Positions 17,998-26,744 of a stretch of DNA of 37,890 bases are shown in pieces. The number at the start of each line of letters is the position of its first letter. Positions within the stretch are counted from its first letter, which is position 1. A program made the translations under genes and the position numbers. The notes below the pieces were generated by a model. That model saw only the letters and a program-made list of their open reading frames with translations. It ran no database searches and was not told the DNA's origin. The DNA comes from Burkholderiales bacterium (lineage in GTDB: Bacteria > Pseudomonadota > Gammaproteobacteria > Burkholderiales > Burkholderiaceae_D), in assembly GCA_026399895.1 (NCBI GenBank), contig JAPLQC010000045.1, forward strand, positions 1 through 37,890, in the 5' to 3' direction.

Positions 17998-19737
17998 TCA
18001 GAAGTTGAACTGCGAGCGGATCATAAAAGCGTGAGAGTTATCACCACGAGTATTACCGATCGTCGCGTTGGTAGTGCCGGTACCCGTTGTTCCGATGTCT
18101 ACCGGCCTAAATGCGGTACCAAAGCTGGACTGAGCGTAGTTAAACATGATTCGGGCGTTTGGATTCAGAATCCAGTTCACGCCTAACGATATCGTATTAC
18201 CTGAGGGACTACCCTCAATCTCATAAGCGCAGGTACCAGCGGTAGTAACTGCAGCAGCTGTACAGCCTGATGCGTAGCGAGTGCTTCGGCCTGTTGACGA
18301 AGAGTTCGCGCCAAATGACGAAGCATCATATCGGGAGTACCGAATACCAACCTGCCATGCGCCCTTACCGGTCATTGTCGACAGATCAAAGGGTTCGATG
18401 GGTCGAATCCCTCCTACGATACCAGAGCGGTAGGTCGGCGCCCAAGGCTCTCCAGTGATGTTGTACATCAGTTCAACGTAACCAACCGAAAAATTACCCG
18501 AGCTCGATACACTAGTGAGTGTGGAGGCTGAGGACTGTGAATTCACCCCGGCCAAATCAGCCCTGCTTTTCGCGGTTAGATTAGCGTATGTGTATTCAGC
18601 CTGCAGTTTCCAAGGGCCTTTGGCTAGGGCAGCCTCCAAACCCGCTCTATACTGGTTAACCTTTGCAGCCTCTGATGCCGGCGCACCAATAACCGTAGAT
18701 GCGCAGTCAATGGCCAGACCGGAACTTGTCGAACACGGTGGGGTACCAAAAATCCGGTTTCGGTAGACGTTTCTCAGGCCACCAAATTCGTCATTAAAGG
18801 CCAAAAAAGCACCTTTCGTGACCGTTGTACTGCCCTCTTGACTTGATGTAGTCGGCACCACGTTATAACTGCCGGAAGTGCCGGCTACACCAACGTGGAA
18901 CAAGAAGTCATCGGCGGCACCCACGATCGATTTAGCGATATTGTGAGTCAATCGTGCGGCGAATTCGGGCTGAACAGTACTCGATAGTGGATCAAATCCT
19001 GTCTGGTAAAGCGAAGCAGCGTATGTGGTGCTGCTCGGTTGCTCACCATGGAACATGACACCGAGCTGCTTGCCAGGCGCAATCTGATCTTGGTACGAGC
19101 GCTCCATGAAGTTGATGTTGTTTGAACTCATGAGCGTCTCTAGACCGAAGGGCTGCTTGAAGCGGCCCACGCGAACCTGTGCCTCAGGACGGAAGTTGTA
19201 GTTGGCCCAAGCTGTATCCAGCAGGTTGGCATTGGAGCCCACCAGGTTGGTGACTACTTCGTAATTGATGTTTTTGTTAAAAATACCTGTTGCGCCGATA
19301 CGAGCACGACGGACAGAAAAACGATCTGAAAGTGAGCTTGAGTCGCGATCATCGTAATTACCCCAATCGTTCCATTGATTGCGCGCGTCAAAGTGCAAAC
19401 GACCGGTAACATTCAGTTCACTATTACCGTCCTTCGATTTGAAGCCAAAGCCATTTTCTTTCACCGAGCCATCGTTCAGGCGCTTCTGGATGTCTTTAAT
19501 CGACCTCGAAACGTCTTGGTCAATACGCGAATCTTTGAACGCCTTGTTCTCGTCGGCTTCTTTATTAGCCTCCATGAAGTCGTTGTAGTCTTTTTGCGTG
19601 ATGACGCCTTTTTTCAGCATCAGGTCCAGCATCGCCTTGTTTTCGTTGGCAACGGCCGGCATCGACAGCGATGCGCAGACAGCAGCAACCGCGATAGCGA
19701 TCTGCTTAGCATTAATCGTAGTGGTAGTCTTCTTCAT
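17998..19737 (-). CDS. Outer-membrane porin, phosphate-selective OprO/OprP type
   Basis: 579 residues. A cleavable signal peptide (MKKTTTTINAKQIAIAVAAV onward, ending in MPAVA near 29) precedes an N-terminal coiled-coil stretch (about 33-95) that resembles the trimerisation segment of OprP-type porins. The barrel includes RFSVRRARIGATG, VRVGRFKQPFGLE and a C-terminus ending in Phe (IRSQFNF), as outer-membrane proteins require. RFKQPFGLE is characteristic of the Porin_O_P family. Ribosome site CCGGAG precedes ATG 19737. Divergent from ppx with a Pho-box-like site between them, which supports phosphate or polyphosphate uptake, although some family members carry other anions. Confidence 0.85.
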   Translation of the reverse strand: MKKTTTTINAKQIAIAVAAVCASLSMPAVANENKAMLDLMLKKGVITQKDYNDFMEANKEADENKAFKDSRIDQDVSRSIKDIQKRLNDGSVKENGFGFKSKDGNSELNVTGRLHFDARNQWNDWGNYDDRDSSSLSDRFSVRRARIGATGIFNKNINYEVVTNLVGSNANLLDTAWANYNFRPEAQVRVGRFKQPFGLETLMSSNNINFMERSYQDQIAPGKQLGVMFHGEQPSSTTYAASLYQTGFDPLSSTVQPEFAARLTHNIAKSIVGAADDFLFHVGVAGTSGSYNVVPTTSSQEGSTTVTKGAFLAFNDEFGGLRNVYRNRIFGTPPCSTSSGLAIDCASTVIGAPASEAAKVNQYRAGLEAALAKGPWKLQAEYTYANLTAKSRADLAGVNSQSSASTLTSVSSSGNFSVGYVELMYNITGEPWAPTYRSGIVGGIRPIEPFDLSTMTGKGAWQVGIRYSRYDASSFGANSSSTGRSTRYASGCTAAAVTTAGTCAYEIEGSPSGNTISLGVNWILNPNARIMFNYAQSSFGTAFRPVDIGTTGTGTTNATIGNTRGDNSHAFMIRSQFNF

Positions 19738-19908
19738 GTAAATCTCCGGTTGATAATCCAGCGCATTCAGGGTGGCTAAAGACGCACCTTTCCTGCATTT
19801 CTTGAATTCCGACCGCGATTGTGTGAATGTTTTTTTTCAACTTGATGACATGAATGGAACTCTTGCCTGATAATCCGATTCGTAGCGATTTAGCGACTTT
19901 GGCTAGTT

Positions 19909-19941
19909 TTGTCATCAAGCCGTCATAACAGGCGCTAATGA
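19909..19941 (+). promoter_or_regulatory. Pho-box-like site with -10 element, upstream of ppx
   Basis: TTGTCAT-CAAG-CCGTCAT (19909-19926) has the 7-4-7 architecture of a PhoB box, each half one base from the consensus CTGTCAT. Nine bases further on is TAATGA (19936-19941), positioned as a PhoB-dependent -10, pointing to ppx. One box could also serve the divergent porin gene. Confidence 0.6.
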
Positions 19942-19979
19942 TTAAAGGTTTTGCACTTACGTAAGGGAGATTCACGCGC

Positions 19980-21434
19980 ATGCTCGCCGCAGTTGACCTC
20001 GGCTCGAACAGCTTCAGATTGCACATCGGGACTTTCGATGGCGAGCGCATCCGCATCATTAATAGCGCTCGCGAGCCGGTGCGCCTGGGCGCTGGCCTGG
20101 ACAGCAGGCGCAACCTGAGCCAGGCCGCTATTCAAAATGCAGTCGCCTGCTTGGCGCGTTTTGCGCAGATTTTGCAGTCCACGCCGCTGACGGGCGTACG
20201 TGTGGTGGCCACCAATACGATACGAGTGGCTCGGAATGCGTCGAGCTTTATTCCTCTTTTCGAAAAAGCAATTGGCTACCCCATCGAGATCATCTCTGGC
20301 GAAGAAGAAGGCCGCCTGATTTACATGGGCGTGGCCTCAACGCTCAACCTGCCACTTGAACGCCGCTTGGTGATCGACATCGGTGGTGGCTCGACCGAGT
20401 TGATTCTGGGTGAAGGCCCTGAAATTGAGCAGGTTGAATCATTTTCTATTGGCACTGTGCCAGCCTCGACGCGTTTTTTTGATGGTGAGCGTATTACGGC
20501 GAATGCATTTGATGAGGCTGTGCTGTACGCGCGCAGTATGTTCGAAGATGGCGTGGCGCCGTTTCACCCGCGCTACTGGGAAGTAGGGTATGGCTCTTCA
20601 GGCACCTTGCGCACACTGGCGGATGTCATCGAAAAAAACGCGCTGGGTGATGGGCAACTATCTGTCAAGAACCTGCTTATCCTGCGCGACTTGTTGCTCG
20701 AGGCGGGGCGGGTCAGCAAACTCGATCTTATCGGTGTACGACCAGAACGTGCCAGCGTGGTGCTGGGCGGCCTATCAGTACTCATTGGCTTGTCACAAGA
20801 ACTCGGTTTCAAATCACTGTTCGCGGTAGAGGCAGGCTTGCGTATGGGCGTCTTGTGGGACCTTTATCTACGCCAGCGTAAACGCGACCGCAGACAAGAT
20901 TCCGTTAAGCGCTTCATGAAACGCTTTGGTGTTGACGAGACACGTGCCTCGCGCGCCGCATCGAATGCGCGTGCGTTGTATGCTCAGGCGGCACCCGATG
21001 GCGCACTCGAGCGCATGATCGGTTGGGCGGGCAAGTTGCATGAAGTGGGCATGGTGGTGTCACACACCGGTTTTCATAAGCACGGCGCTTATCTCGCGCT
21101 GAATGCTGATTTACCCGGCTTCACGTCGCATGAACAGCACCTGCTGTCGGTGCTACTGCTGGCGCAGAAGGGCAATCTACGCAAGGTGCAGGATGCGATT
21201 GCCGATACCGAAGTTATCCGCGCCATCGTTTCCCTACGCCTCGGCATCTTGTTTATGCACGCACGCATCGACCCAGCGGTCGCGCCAGTGCGCTTGTCGG
21301 TGCGCTCACGTATAGAACTCACCCTCGGGCAATCACTCACGCTGCATCACCCGACGCTGGCCTACTGGCTATCGAAAGAAACCACGACATGGGCAGAGGT
21401 CGGGCACCAGTTTGTGGTGAGAAACTCTCGATAA
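19980..21434 (+). CDS. ppx: Exopolyphosphatase / pppGpp phosphatase
   Basis: Ppx/GppA family enzyme that removes terminal phosphate from polyphosphate (or converts pppGpp to ppGpp). 484 residues. The actin-like fold shows phosphate loop 1 at the start (AAVDLGSNSFRLHIG), the catalytic region with SGEEEGRLIYMGV, phosphate loop 2 DIGGGSTELILG and, after residue 310, the C-terminal HD-like domain with HEVG, HKHGAYL and FTSHEQHLLSVL. Ribosome site AAGGGAG precedes ATG 19980. Located beside a phosphate-porin-like gene under a Pho-type site. Confidence 0.95.
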   Translation: MLAAVDLGSNSFRLHIGTFDGERIRIINSAREPVRLGAGLDSRRNLSQAAIQNAVACLARFAQILQSTPLTGVRVVATNTIRVARNASSFIPLFEKAIGYPIEIISGEEEGRLIYMGVASTLNLPLERRLVIDIGGGSTELILGEGPEIEQVESFSIGTVPASTRFFDGERITANAFDEAVLYARSMFEDGVAPFHPRYWEVGYGSSGTLRTLADVIEKNALGDGQLSVKNLLILRDLLLEAGRVSKLDLIGVRPERASVVLGGLSVLIGLSQELGFKSLFAVEAGLRMGVLWDLYLRQRKRDRRQDSVKRFMKRFGVDETRASRAASNARALYAQAAPDGALERMIGWAGKLHEVGMVVSHTGFHKHGAYLALNADLPGFTSHEQHLLSVLLLAQKGNLRKVQDAIADTEVIRAIVSLRLGILFMHARIDPAVAPVRLSVRSRIELTLGQSLTLHHPTLAYWLSKETTTWAEVGHQFVVRNSR

Positions 21435-21509
21435 ACTGATTGAGTAATTGGTACGGCGAGCAGGTGCAACACCGCCAGCGGCCTGAAGAAACAACTGCTT
21501 GTAGCCGAC

Positions 21510-21596
21510 CTTGTTAGGTCGCTGGCAAGGCGGCAGTACCGCAGACAATACTGAGGTACTGCAAGGTACTGTCAACGCAGCTAGAGGCCTAACAAG
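21510..21596. repeat. Palindromic dispersed repeat, copy A
   Basis: A core of 81 bp (21513-21593) with outer arms CTTGTTAGG/CCTAACAAG and inner arms GCAGTACC/GGTACTGT. It starts 8 bp after the ntrC stop codon, between ntrC and the convergent ppx. A second copy lies at 34292-34397. The two align nearly end to end, and inner-arm differences are compensatory. It may act as a terminator or mRNA-end structure for ntrC, or be a non-coding mobile repeat. Confidence 0.8.
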
Positions 21597-21604
21597 ACCG
21601 GATC

Positions 21605-23131
21605 TTATTCTTCGTTGGTGCCTTCGATTCCTAACTCCTGAATCTTGCGCGTAATCGTATTGCGCCCAATACCCAGCCGAATCGCAGCATCGTTTTTTCT
21701 GCCGTGCGTATGCTTAAGCGCAGTCTTGATAAGCGCTGCCTCAAACTGCCGTCCCAAGGCATCCATCACTTCAGGCCTGCCTGAGGACAACATGTGTGAT
21801 GCCTCGGCTTCTAACATCAATATCCATGAATGACGATCCTGCATACTGCCATTGGTATGCGATTCGCCATTGATGTGCGCTGCTTCGGGCACCAGCATTG
21901 CGGGCGCGTGATAGTCACCATTTAACTTGATGGGTGCTAGCGGCTCTGGCGATGGCATTGTCAGCGCCACTGTGCCGGTACTTTGAATCAGCTCTGCGGG
22001 CAAGTCCTTAACCTCTACGGTTTGCCCGGGGGCCATCACGGTGATCCAGTTGCACAAGTTCTCTAGCTGCCGCACGTTACCCGGCAAATCCAATGCAGAC
22101 AGAAACTGCATCGCCTGATCAGACAAACGTTTTGCTTCTACACCCAGTTCTCGCGCACTGCTCGCCAGAAAGTGACGTACGAGCAGCGGAATATCTTCAC
22201 ATCGCTCACGAAGTGCGGGTAGCCGCAACCGGATCACATTCAAGCGGTGATACAAGTCTTCCCGGAATAAACCATCACGCACTCGCTGCTCAAGGTTTTG
22301 ATGCGTAGCGGCGATGACGCGTACATTGGCTTTCAGTGGTTGGTGTCCACCGACGCGATAAAAATGTCCATCCGACAGCACCCGCAACAAACGCGTCTGC
22401 AAATCGAAAGGCATGTCACCAATTTCATCGAGGAACAAGGTGCCGCCCTCGGCCTGTTCAAAACGGCCACGCCGCGTAGCTTGGGCACCGGTGAAAGCAC
22501 CGCGTTCATGACCAAACAATTCGGATTCGAGCAGGTCTTTTGGAATTGCAGCGGTATTCAGTGCAATGAAGGGTTGCGCCGCACGCGGACTATGCTTGTG
22601 TAAAGCGCGCGCGACGAGCTCTTTACCGGTACCGGACTCACCGGTAATCAGTACGGTGACATTCGATTGCGACAAGCGACCGATCGCTCGAAATACATCC
22701 TGCATCGCTGCCGCTGAGCCCAATATCTCAGGTGTTTCGCTGCTGGCGAGGTCGATCTCTGCGTCGCGCAAGCTCTCTTCGAGCGCACGCCGAATGAGCT
22801 CAACGGCTTTGTCGAGGTCGAAGGGCTTCGCTAGGTACTCGAAGGCGCCACCCTGGAATGCTGCGACTGCTGAATCAAGATCGGAGAACGCGGTCATCAC
22901 AATCACCGGCAAGCTCGGATGGCGCTGCTTGACCGTATGTAGCAACTCGAGACCCGATTCGCCCGGCATACGAATGTCGGACACCAGCACTTGCGGGGTG
23001 CCATGCTGAAGCGCGTCAATCACCTCGCGCACGTTGGAGAAGCTGCGCGTGCTCAAGCCCTCGCGCGCGAGTGCTTTCTCTAGCACCCAGCGTATCGATT
23101 CATCGTCGTCAACTATCCAGATTGGTTTCAT
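21605..23131 (-). CDS. ntrC: Nitrogen regulation response regulator NtrC
   Basis: Sigma-54 enhancer-binding activator of nitrogen-limitation genes. 508 residues. Receiver domain 1-120 with Asp10, phospho-acceptor Asp52 (SDIRMPG) and Lys102. AAA domain from about 133 with Walker A GESGTGKE (164-171) and the sigma-54 contact loop GAFTGA (211-216). After a linker of about 60 poorly conserved residues comes the C-terminal Fis-type HTH ([20 protein letters not shown]). ATG 23131 matches the family start [20 protein letters not shown]. Follows ntrB by about 100 bp on the same strand. Confidence 0.97.
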   Translation of the reverse strand: MKPIWIVDDDESIRWVLEKALAREGLSTRSFSNVREVIDALQHGTPQVLVSDIRMPGESGLELLHTVKQRHPSLPVIVMTAFSDLDSAVAAFQGGAFEYLAKPFDLDKAVELIRRALEESLRDAEIDLASSETPEILGSAAAMQDVFRAIGRLSQSNVTVLITGESGTGKELVARALHKHSPRAAQPFIALNTAAIPKDLLESELFGHERGAFTGAQATRRGRFEQAEGGTLFLDEIGDMPFDLQTRLLRVLSDGHFYRVGGHQPLKANVRVIAATHQNLEQRVRDGLFREDLYHRLNVIRLRLPALRERCEDIPLLVRHFLASSARELGVEAKRLSDQAMQFLSALDLPGNVRQLENLCNWITVMAPGQTVEVKDLPAELIQSTGTVALTMPSPEPLAPIKLNGDYHAPAMLVPEAAHINGESHTNGSMQDRHSWILMLEAEASHMLSSGRPEVMDALGRQFEAALIKTALKHTHGRKNDAAIRLGIGRNTITRKIQELGIEGTNEE

Positions 23132-23231
23132 GCGCTCTCTATAACCCAGCGATTTCATACCCTAGCACCAAAACGGTGCTAGCGACCCGCCCCAACTGCG
23201 CTGCGCCGGTGCGCGGCAGCGGGCCAGCGCA

Positions 23232-24305
23232 TCAAGGCAAGGCGATCAGGATACGGAAATCCGTATATCCGGGTCGGCTTTCGCATTCGATAACGCCAGA
23301 ATGCTGTTGGATGAAGGTTTGAGCCAGTGTCAGCCCCAGTCCGCTCCCGCCGTCTCTACCTGAGACCAACGGGTAAAACATTCTTTCCCTCAGATCCGCC
23401 GGTATGCCCGGACCGTTGTCGATGATATGCAAGTCCAGTGCCAGCCTATAACGCACTTTGGCAATCGTCACCGAGCGGGCAATGCGTGTCCGAAATATCA
23501 ATTCTGCATCGCGGTGTTCGATACGCTCGGCAAGCGCTTGTGCGGCGTTGTGCGCGATATTCAATACCGCCTGAATCAGCTGCTCTTTGTCGCCGCGAAA
23601 CTCCGGCAATGACAGGTCATAGTCGCGGGTGATGGATAGCCCTTGCGGAAACTCAGCGACGATCAAGCTGCGCACCCGCTCAAACACCTCGTGGATGTTG
23701 ACGTCGCCGACGATCTGCGGACGTCGATGCGGCGCCAGCAGGCGGTCTACCAGCGTCTGCAGGCGATCAGACTCTTTGATGATGACCTGGGTGTACTCAC
23801 GCAGGTCTTTAAGGCCCTGACCCGGCAATTCAAGCTCCAGCAACTGCGCTGCGCCGCGGATACCGCCGAGCGGATTTTTTATCTCATGCGCGAGGTTGCG
23901 GATCAGTTCCTTGTTGGCCTGTGTCTGGCCAAGCTGTCGCTCCTCGCGATCGAGCTTCAGCTGCTGTACGTTCTCGCGCAACTCGATCAGCACCGGGTGC
24001 TCGGTATCGTCGAGTGGGGTGACCGTGACATTCACCTGCAGCGGCAGACGCCCTACCCGCTCGAGCGCGAGATCTTCACGTTTTTGATCAAACTGGCGCT
24101 GAAGCGCCTGCTGGAAAATCTGATCCAGCCGCTCGCCGCTCATGAACAGCTCGCTCAAGCGCTGGTTCTGCATGACCTTGAACGAACTATCAAGCAGGCT
24201 CTCAGCAGCGGCATTGGCGTAGGCGATCCTGCCCTCGGCGTCGAGAATCAGTACGGCGGATGCGAGCAGATCAAGCCCGCCGAGCGATGTGGCAAGAATA
24301 TTCAC
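23232..24305 (-). CDS. ntrB: Nitrogen regulation sensor kinase/phosphatase NtrB
   Basis: Phosphorylates or dephosphorylates NtrC under control of PII. 357 residues, cytoplasmic, no membrane helix. PAS domain about 8-115 (VLILDAEGRIAYANAAAESLL). Dimerisation/phospho-acceptor helix with LAHEIKNPLGG (His140). ATPase domain with N box LNIAHNAAQA, G1 DNGPGIP and G2 SGRDGGSGLGLTLAQ. The start is a GTG at 24305 with a poor ribosome site; it lies just past the terminator of the upstream gene, so ntrBC may have its own promoter or depend on read-through. Confidence 0.96.
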   Translation of the reverse strand: MNILATSLGGLDLLASAVLILDAEGRIAYANAAAESLLDSSFKVMQNQRLSELFMSGERLDQIFQQALQRQFDQKREDLALERVGRLPLQVNVTVTPLDDTEHPVLIELRENVQQLKLDREERQLGQTQANKELIRNLAHEIKNPLGGIRGAAQLLELELPGQGLKDLREYTQVIIKESDRLQTLVDRLLAPHRRPQIVGDVNIHEVFERVRSLIVAEFPQGLSITRDYDLSLPEFRGDKEQLIQAVLNIAHNAAQALAERIEHRDAELIFRTRIARSVTIAKVRYRLALDLHIIDNGPGIPADLRERMFYPLVSGRDGGSGLGLTLAQTFIQQHSGVIECESRPGYTDFRILIALP

Positions 24306-24314
24306 AATGGGCGG

Positions 24315-24341
24315 AAAACAAAAAGGGCCGCATGGCGGCCC
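24315..24341 (-). terminator. Intrinsic terminator between the DUF4124 gene and ntrB
   Basis: Stem GGGCCGC/GCGGCCC (24325-24331 and 24335-24341, 3-nt loop) followed on the minus strand by TTTTTGTTTT. It ends transcription from the DUF4124 gene and lies only 10 bp before the ntrB start codon. Confidence 0.85.
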
Positions 24342-24366
24342 GGGTTGGGATGCGGGAGCGTCAGCC

Positions 24367-24825
24367 CTATTTTAATTGACCAATCTCGCGCTTCAGTGCC
24401 TCGATATTCTTTTCGGTGCGTGCGATATCGTCTTTCATGGTCGCCACCCGTTCCTGGTACTTTGCATAATTCCGCTCACTGCCCAGCCGCTCCGGCTCGC
24501 CGTTTTGATATTCCTTCTTCAGGTCGGCTAGCTTGTTCTCCTCGGTGCGAATCTCGTCGGTGAGAATTTGCATACGGTCGAGGTCTCGCCGCTTCTGGGT
24601 CTGGCTATCTACCCGCGGAAAGGAAGGGTCAGCTTTGGCTTGTATGACCGATGAGGGCGCGGGGATCGACGATAAAGACTCGGTGTCGAGCTTGCGGCAG
24701 CCGCGTACGTCGCCGGTATTGCGGTACTCACGAACACCATTCGATTGGGTGCAAACGTAAACCCCCTGCGCGCAGACTTCGCTGGCAAGCAAGAGTAAAG
24801 ACAAGGCAACAGGACTAACCCTCAT
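24367..24825 (-). CDS. Exported DUF4124 protein with coiled-coil tail
   Basis: 152 residues. The N-terminal signal peptide (hydrophobic 5-15) ends near VCAQG. A DUF4124-like beta segment follows (GVYVCTQSNGVREYRNTG). Residues about 75-150 form a charged heptad-rich coiled coil (LTDEIRTEENKLADLKKEYQ; DDIARTEKNIEALKREIGQL). Function unknown, expected periplasmic. Often found between glnA and ntrB in betaproteobacteria. The ATG is directly preceded by a CAT trinucleotide repeat that occupies the normal ribosome-site position. Confidence 0.8.
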   Translation of the reverse strand: MRVSPVALSLLLLASEVCAQGVYVCTQSNGVREYRNTGDVRGCRKLDTESLSSIPAPSSVIQAKADPSFPRVDSQTQKRRDLDRMQILTDEIRTEENKLADLKKEYQNGEPERLGSERNYAKYQERVATMKDDIARTEKNIEALKREIGQLK

Positions 24826-24850
24826 GATGATGATGATGATGATGATGATG
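24824..24850. repeat. Trinucleotide microsatellite (CAT)9 at a start codon
   Basis: Nine uninterrupted ATG triplets on the plus strand (CAT on the minus strand). The array abuts the DUF4124 start codon at 24825 and covers where a ribosome-binding site would be. Confidence 0.95.
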
Positions 24851-24920
24851 CGGTGCTGTTCGGATTGGAAGTTATACCAGAATCTTTGGGCGATTGATTA
24901 TCAAACGCGCAACGTTGTTC

Positions 24921-24950
24921 GCAAAAAAAGGGCGACTTGCGTCGCCCTTT
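24921..24950 (-). terminator. Intrinsic terminator after glnA
   Basis: A perfect 10-bp stem AAAGGGCGAC/GTCGCCCTTT (24927-24936 and 24941-24950, loop TTGC) followed on the minus strand by seven T residues, about 20 bp past the glnA stop. Confidence 0.93.
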
Positions 24951-24969
24951 CTTCAGATCGCTTTGAAAA

Positions 24970-26385
24970 TTACAGCGAGTAGTACATCTCGAACTCAACC
25001 GGATGCGTTGTCATACGGAACCGTGTGACTTCTTGCATCTTCAGCTCGATGTAGGCATCGATCATGGTGTCGGTAAACACGCCGCCGCGGGTCAGGAACT
25101 CGCGATCCTTGTCGAGGCACTCGAGCGCCTGGTCGAGCGACGAGCACACGGTCGGGATCTTTGCGTCTTCTTCTGGCGGCAAGTGGTACAGATCTTTCGA
25201 GGCAGCTTCGCCCGGATGGATCTTGTTCTGCACACCGTCCAGACCAGCCATCAACAGTGCTGCAAAGCACAGGTAAGGGTTGGCAGAAGGATCAGGGAAA
25301 CGGGTCTCGATACGACGGCCTTTCGGATTCGCTACGTGCGGAATACGGATCGACGCCGAACGGTTACGCGACGAGTACGCCAGCTTGACCGGTGCTTCAA
25401 AGCCCGGCACCAAACGCTTGTACGAGTTAGTGCCTGGGTTGGTGATCGCATTCAGCGCGCGTGCGTGCTTGATGATGCCGCCGATGTAGTACAGCGCGAA
25501 CTCAGACAGACCGGCGTAGCCGTCACCCGAGAACAGGTTCTTGCCGTCTTTCCAGACCGACTGGTGAACGTGCATGCCCGAGCCGTTATCGCCAACGATG
25601 GGCTTCGGCATGAAGGTCGCGGTCTTGCCATAGGTGTGCGCAACATTCCAGATCACGTATTTCTGCAACTGGGTCCAGTCAGCGCGTTGGACCAAGGTCG
25701 AGAATCGGGTACCAATCTCGTTCTGACCTGCACCTGCCACTTCGTGGTGATGCACTTCGACCGGGATACCGAGCGATTCGAGCACCAAACACATCTCGGA
25801 GCGCATGTCCTGGAAGCTATCAACCGGTGGTACTGGGAAGTAACCACCCTTCACGGCTGGACGATGGCCGGTGTTACCGCCTTCAAATTTTTGGCCAGTG
25901 GACCAAGCAGCTTCTTCCGAATCGATTTTGACGAAGCAGCCGGACATATCGACATTCCAGCGAACGCTATCGAAGATGAAGAATTCAGGCTCAGGACCGA
26001 AGTAAGCGGTATCACCCAAACCGGATGCTTTCAGATAGGCCTCGGCGCGCTTGGCGATCGAGCGCGGATCACGATCGTAGCCCTTGCCATCGCTAGGCTC
26101 GATAACGTCGCACTGCATGAACAGCGTGGTCTCTTCCATGAAAGGGTCGAGGTTGGCAGTGTTCGGATCCGGCATCAGCAACATGTCGGAGGCTTCGATA
26201 CCCTTCCAGCCAGCGATCGACGAACCGTCGAAGGCGTGACCCGATTCGAACTTGTCCATATCGAAGTGGGAGACCGGGACCGACACGTGCTGCTCTTTGC
26301 CACGGGTGTCTGAAAAACGAAAATCAACGAATTTAACTTCGTTGTCTTTCACCATCTTTAATACATCTGCGGCCGTCTTTGACAT
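24970..26385 (-). CDS. glnA: Glutamine synthetase type I
   Basis: Makes glutamine from glutamate, ammonia and ATP; dodecameric and cytoplasmic. At 471 residues it has the usual GS-I length. Visible are the latch region [15 protein letters not shown], metal and substrate residues in [12 protein letters not shown], the nucleotide loop [16 protein letters not shown], the glutamate flap region [18 protein letters not shown] and the adenylylation site [10 protein letters not shown] with Tyr400, implying GlnE control. The leader carries a sigma-54-like promoter and NtrC-type sites, so transcription is probably driven by the NtrBC pair encoded just downstream. Confidence 0.98.
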   Translation of the reverse strand: MSKTAADVLKMVKDNEVKFVDFRFSDTRGKEQHVSVPVSHFDMDKFESGHAFDGSSIAGWKGIEASDMLLMPDPNTANLDPFMEETTLFMQCDVIEPSDGKGYDRDPRSIAKRAEAYLKASGLGDTAYFGPEPEFFIFDSVRWNVDMSGCFVKIDSEEAAWSTGQKFEGGNTGHRPAVKGGYFPVPPVDSFQDMRSEMCLVLESLGIPVEVHHHEVAGAGQNEIGTRFSTLVQRADWTQLQKYVIWNVAHTYGKTATFMPKPIVGDNGSGMHVHQSVWKDGKNLFSGDGYAGLSEFALYYIGGIIKHARALNAITNPGTNSYKRLVPGFEAPVKLAYSSRNRSASIRIPHVANPKGRRIETRFPDPSANPYLCFAALLMAGLDGVQNKIHPGEAASKDLYHLPPEEDAKIPTVCSSLDQALECLDKDREFLTRGGVFTDTMIDAYIELKMQEVTRFRMTTHPVEFEMYYSL

Positions 26386-26515
26386 AAAAATCTCCCGGAA
26401 GGTTGCGGAAATAGAAATACTTGCTCGGAATCAGGGTTTGCCTGTTGCGGACTCGGCGCCGGAGAATGACCGGCATATAGGAGGGCTTGCAACTGGAACA
26501 CGGGGCGGGATGGTA

Positions 26516-26530
26516 GCAGATTCCATGCCA
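26516..26530 (-). promoter_or_regulatory. Sigma-54-type promoter for glnA
   Basis: Minus strand TGGCATGGAATCTGC matches the -24/-12 consensus TGGCACGNNNNTTGC at all but two positions, with GG and GC correctly spaced by 10 bp. Transcription would start near 26504, leaving a leader of about 118 nt before the glnA ATG. Confidence 0.65.
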
Positions 26531-26660
26531 CTGACTTACTTCGGCGCAAGCAAATTGCCGCAAACAGTGCGTGGGAAAACTTTGAATCAGAACAAGGCGT
26601 TGACGACCGACCAGCCAAAAAGGCAGCGCGGCCGGCGATGAGGCATCTTGGTGCAGACCT

Positions 26661-26684
26661 ACCAAAATGCCTTGTTTTGGTGCA
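26661..26684. promoter_or_regulatory. Second NtrC-type inverted repeat
   Basis: ACCAAAA (26661-26667) and TTTTGGT (26675-26681) form an inverted repeat continued by GCA on the right, so one side reads as an NtrC half-site TTGGTGCA. Weaker than the neighbouring site but correctly placed for cooperative binding; further half-sites lie at 26649-26654. Confidence 0.45.
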
Positions 26685-26696
26685 TTTCCATCAATA

Positions 26697-26713
26697 TGCA
26701 CATATTTGGTGCA
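26697..26713. promoter_or_regulatory. NtrC enhancer site upstream of glnA
   Basis: TGCACATATTTGGTGCA matches the classical NtrC dyad (TGCACC-N5-GGTGCA) at all but one of the conserved arm positions. It lies about 170-200 bp upstream of the sigma-54-type promoter, a normal distance for activation by DNA looping. Confidence 0.75.
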
Positions 26714-26744
26714 TATTTAGGTGCAGTGGCGGTGGTGGACTGCC

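Noticed and set aside
23643..24563. 306-codon plus-strand frame opposite ntrB
   Set aside because: Antisense shadow that crosses the ntrB start and the neighbouring terminator; no ribosome site.
25003..26313. 436-codon plus-strand frame opposite glnA
   Set aside because: It is the antisense of a highly conserved enzyme with biased codon use, and its translation has no recognisable motif.
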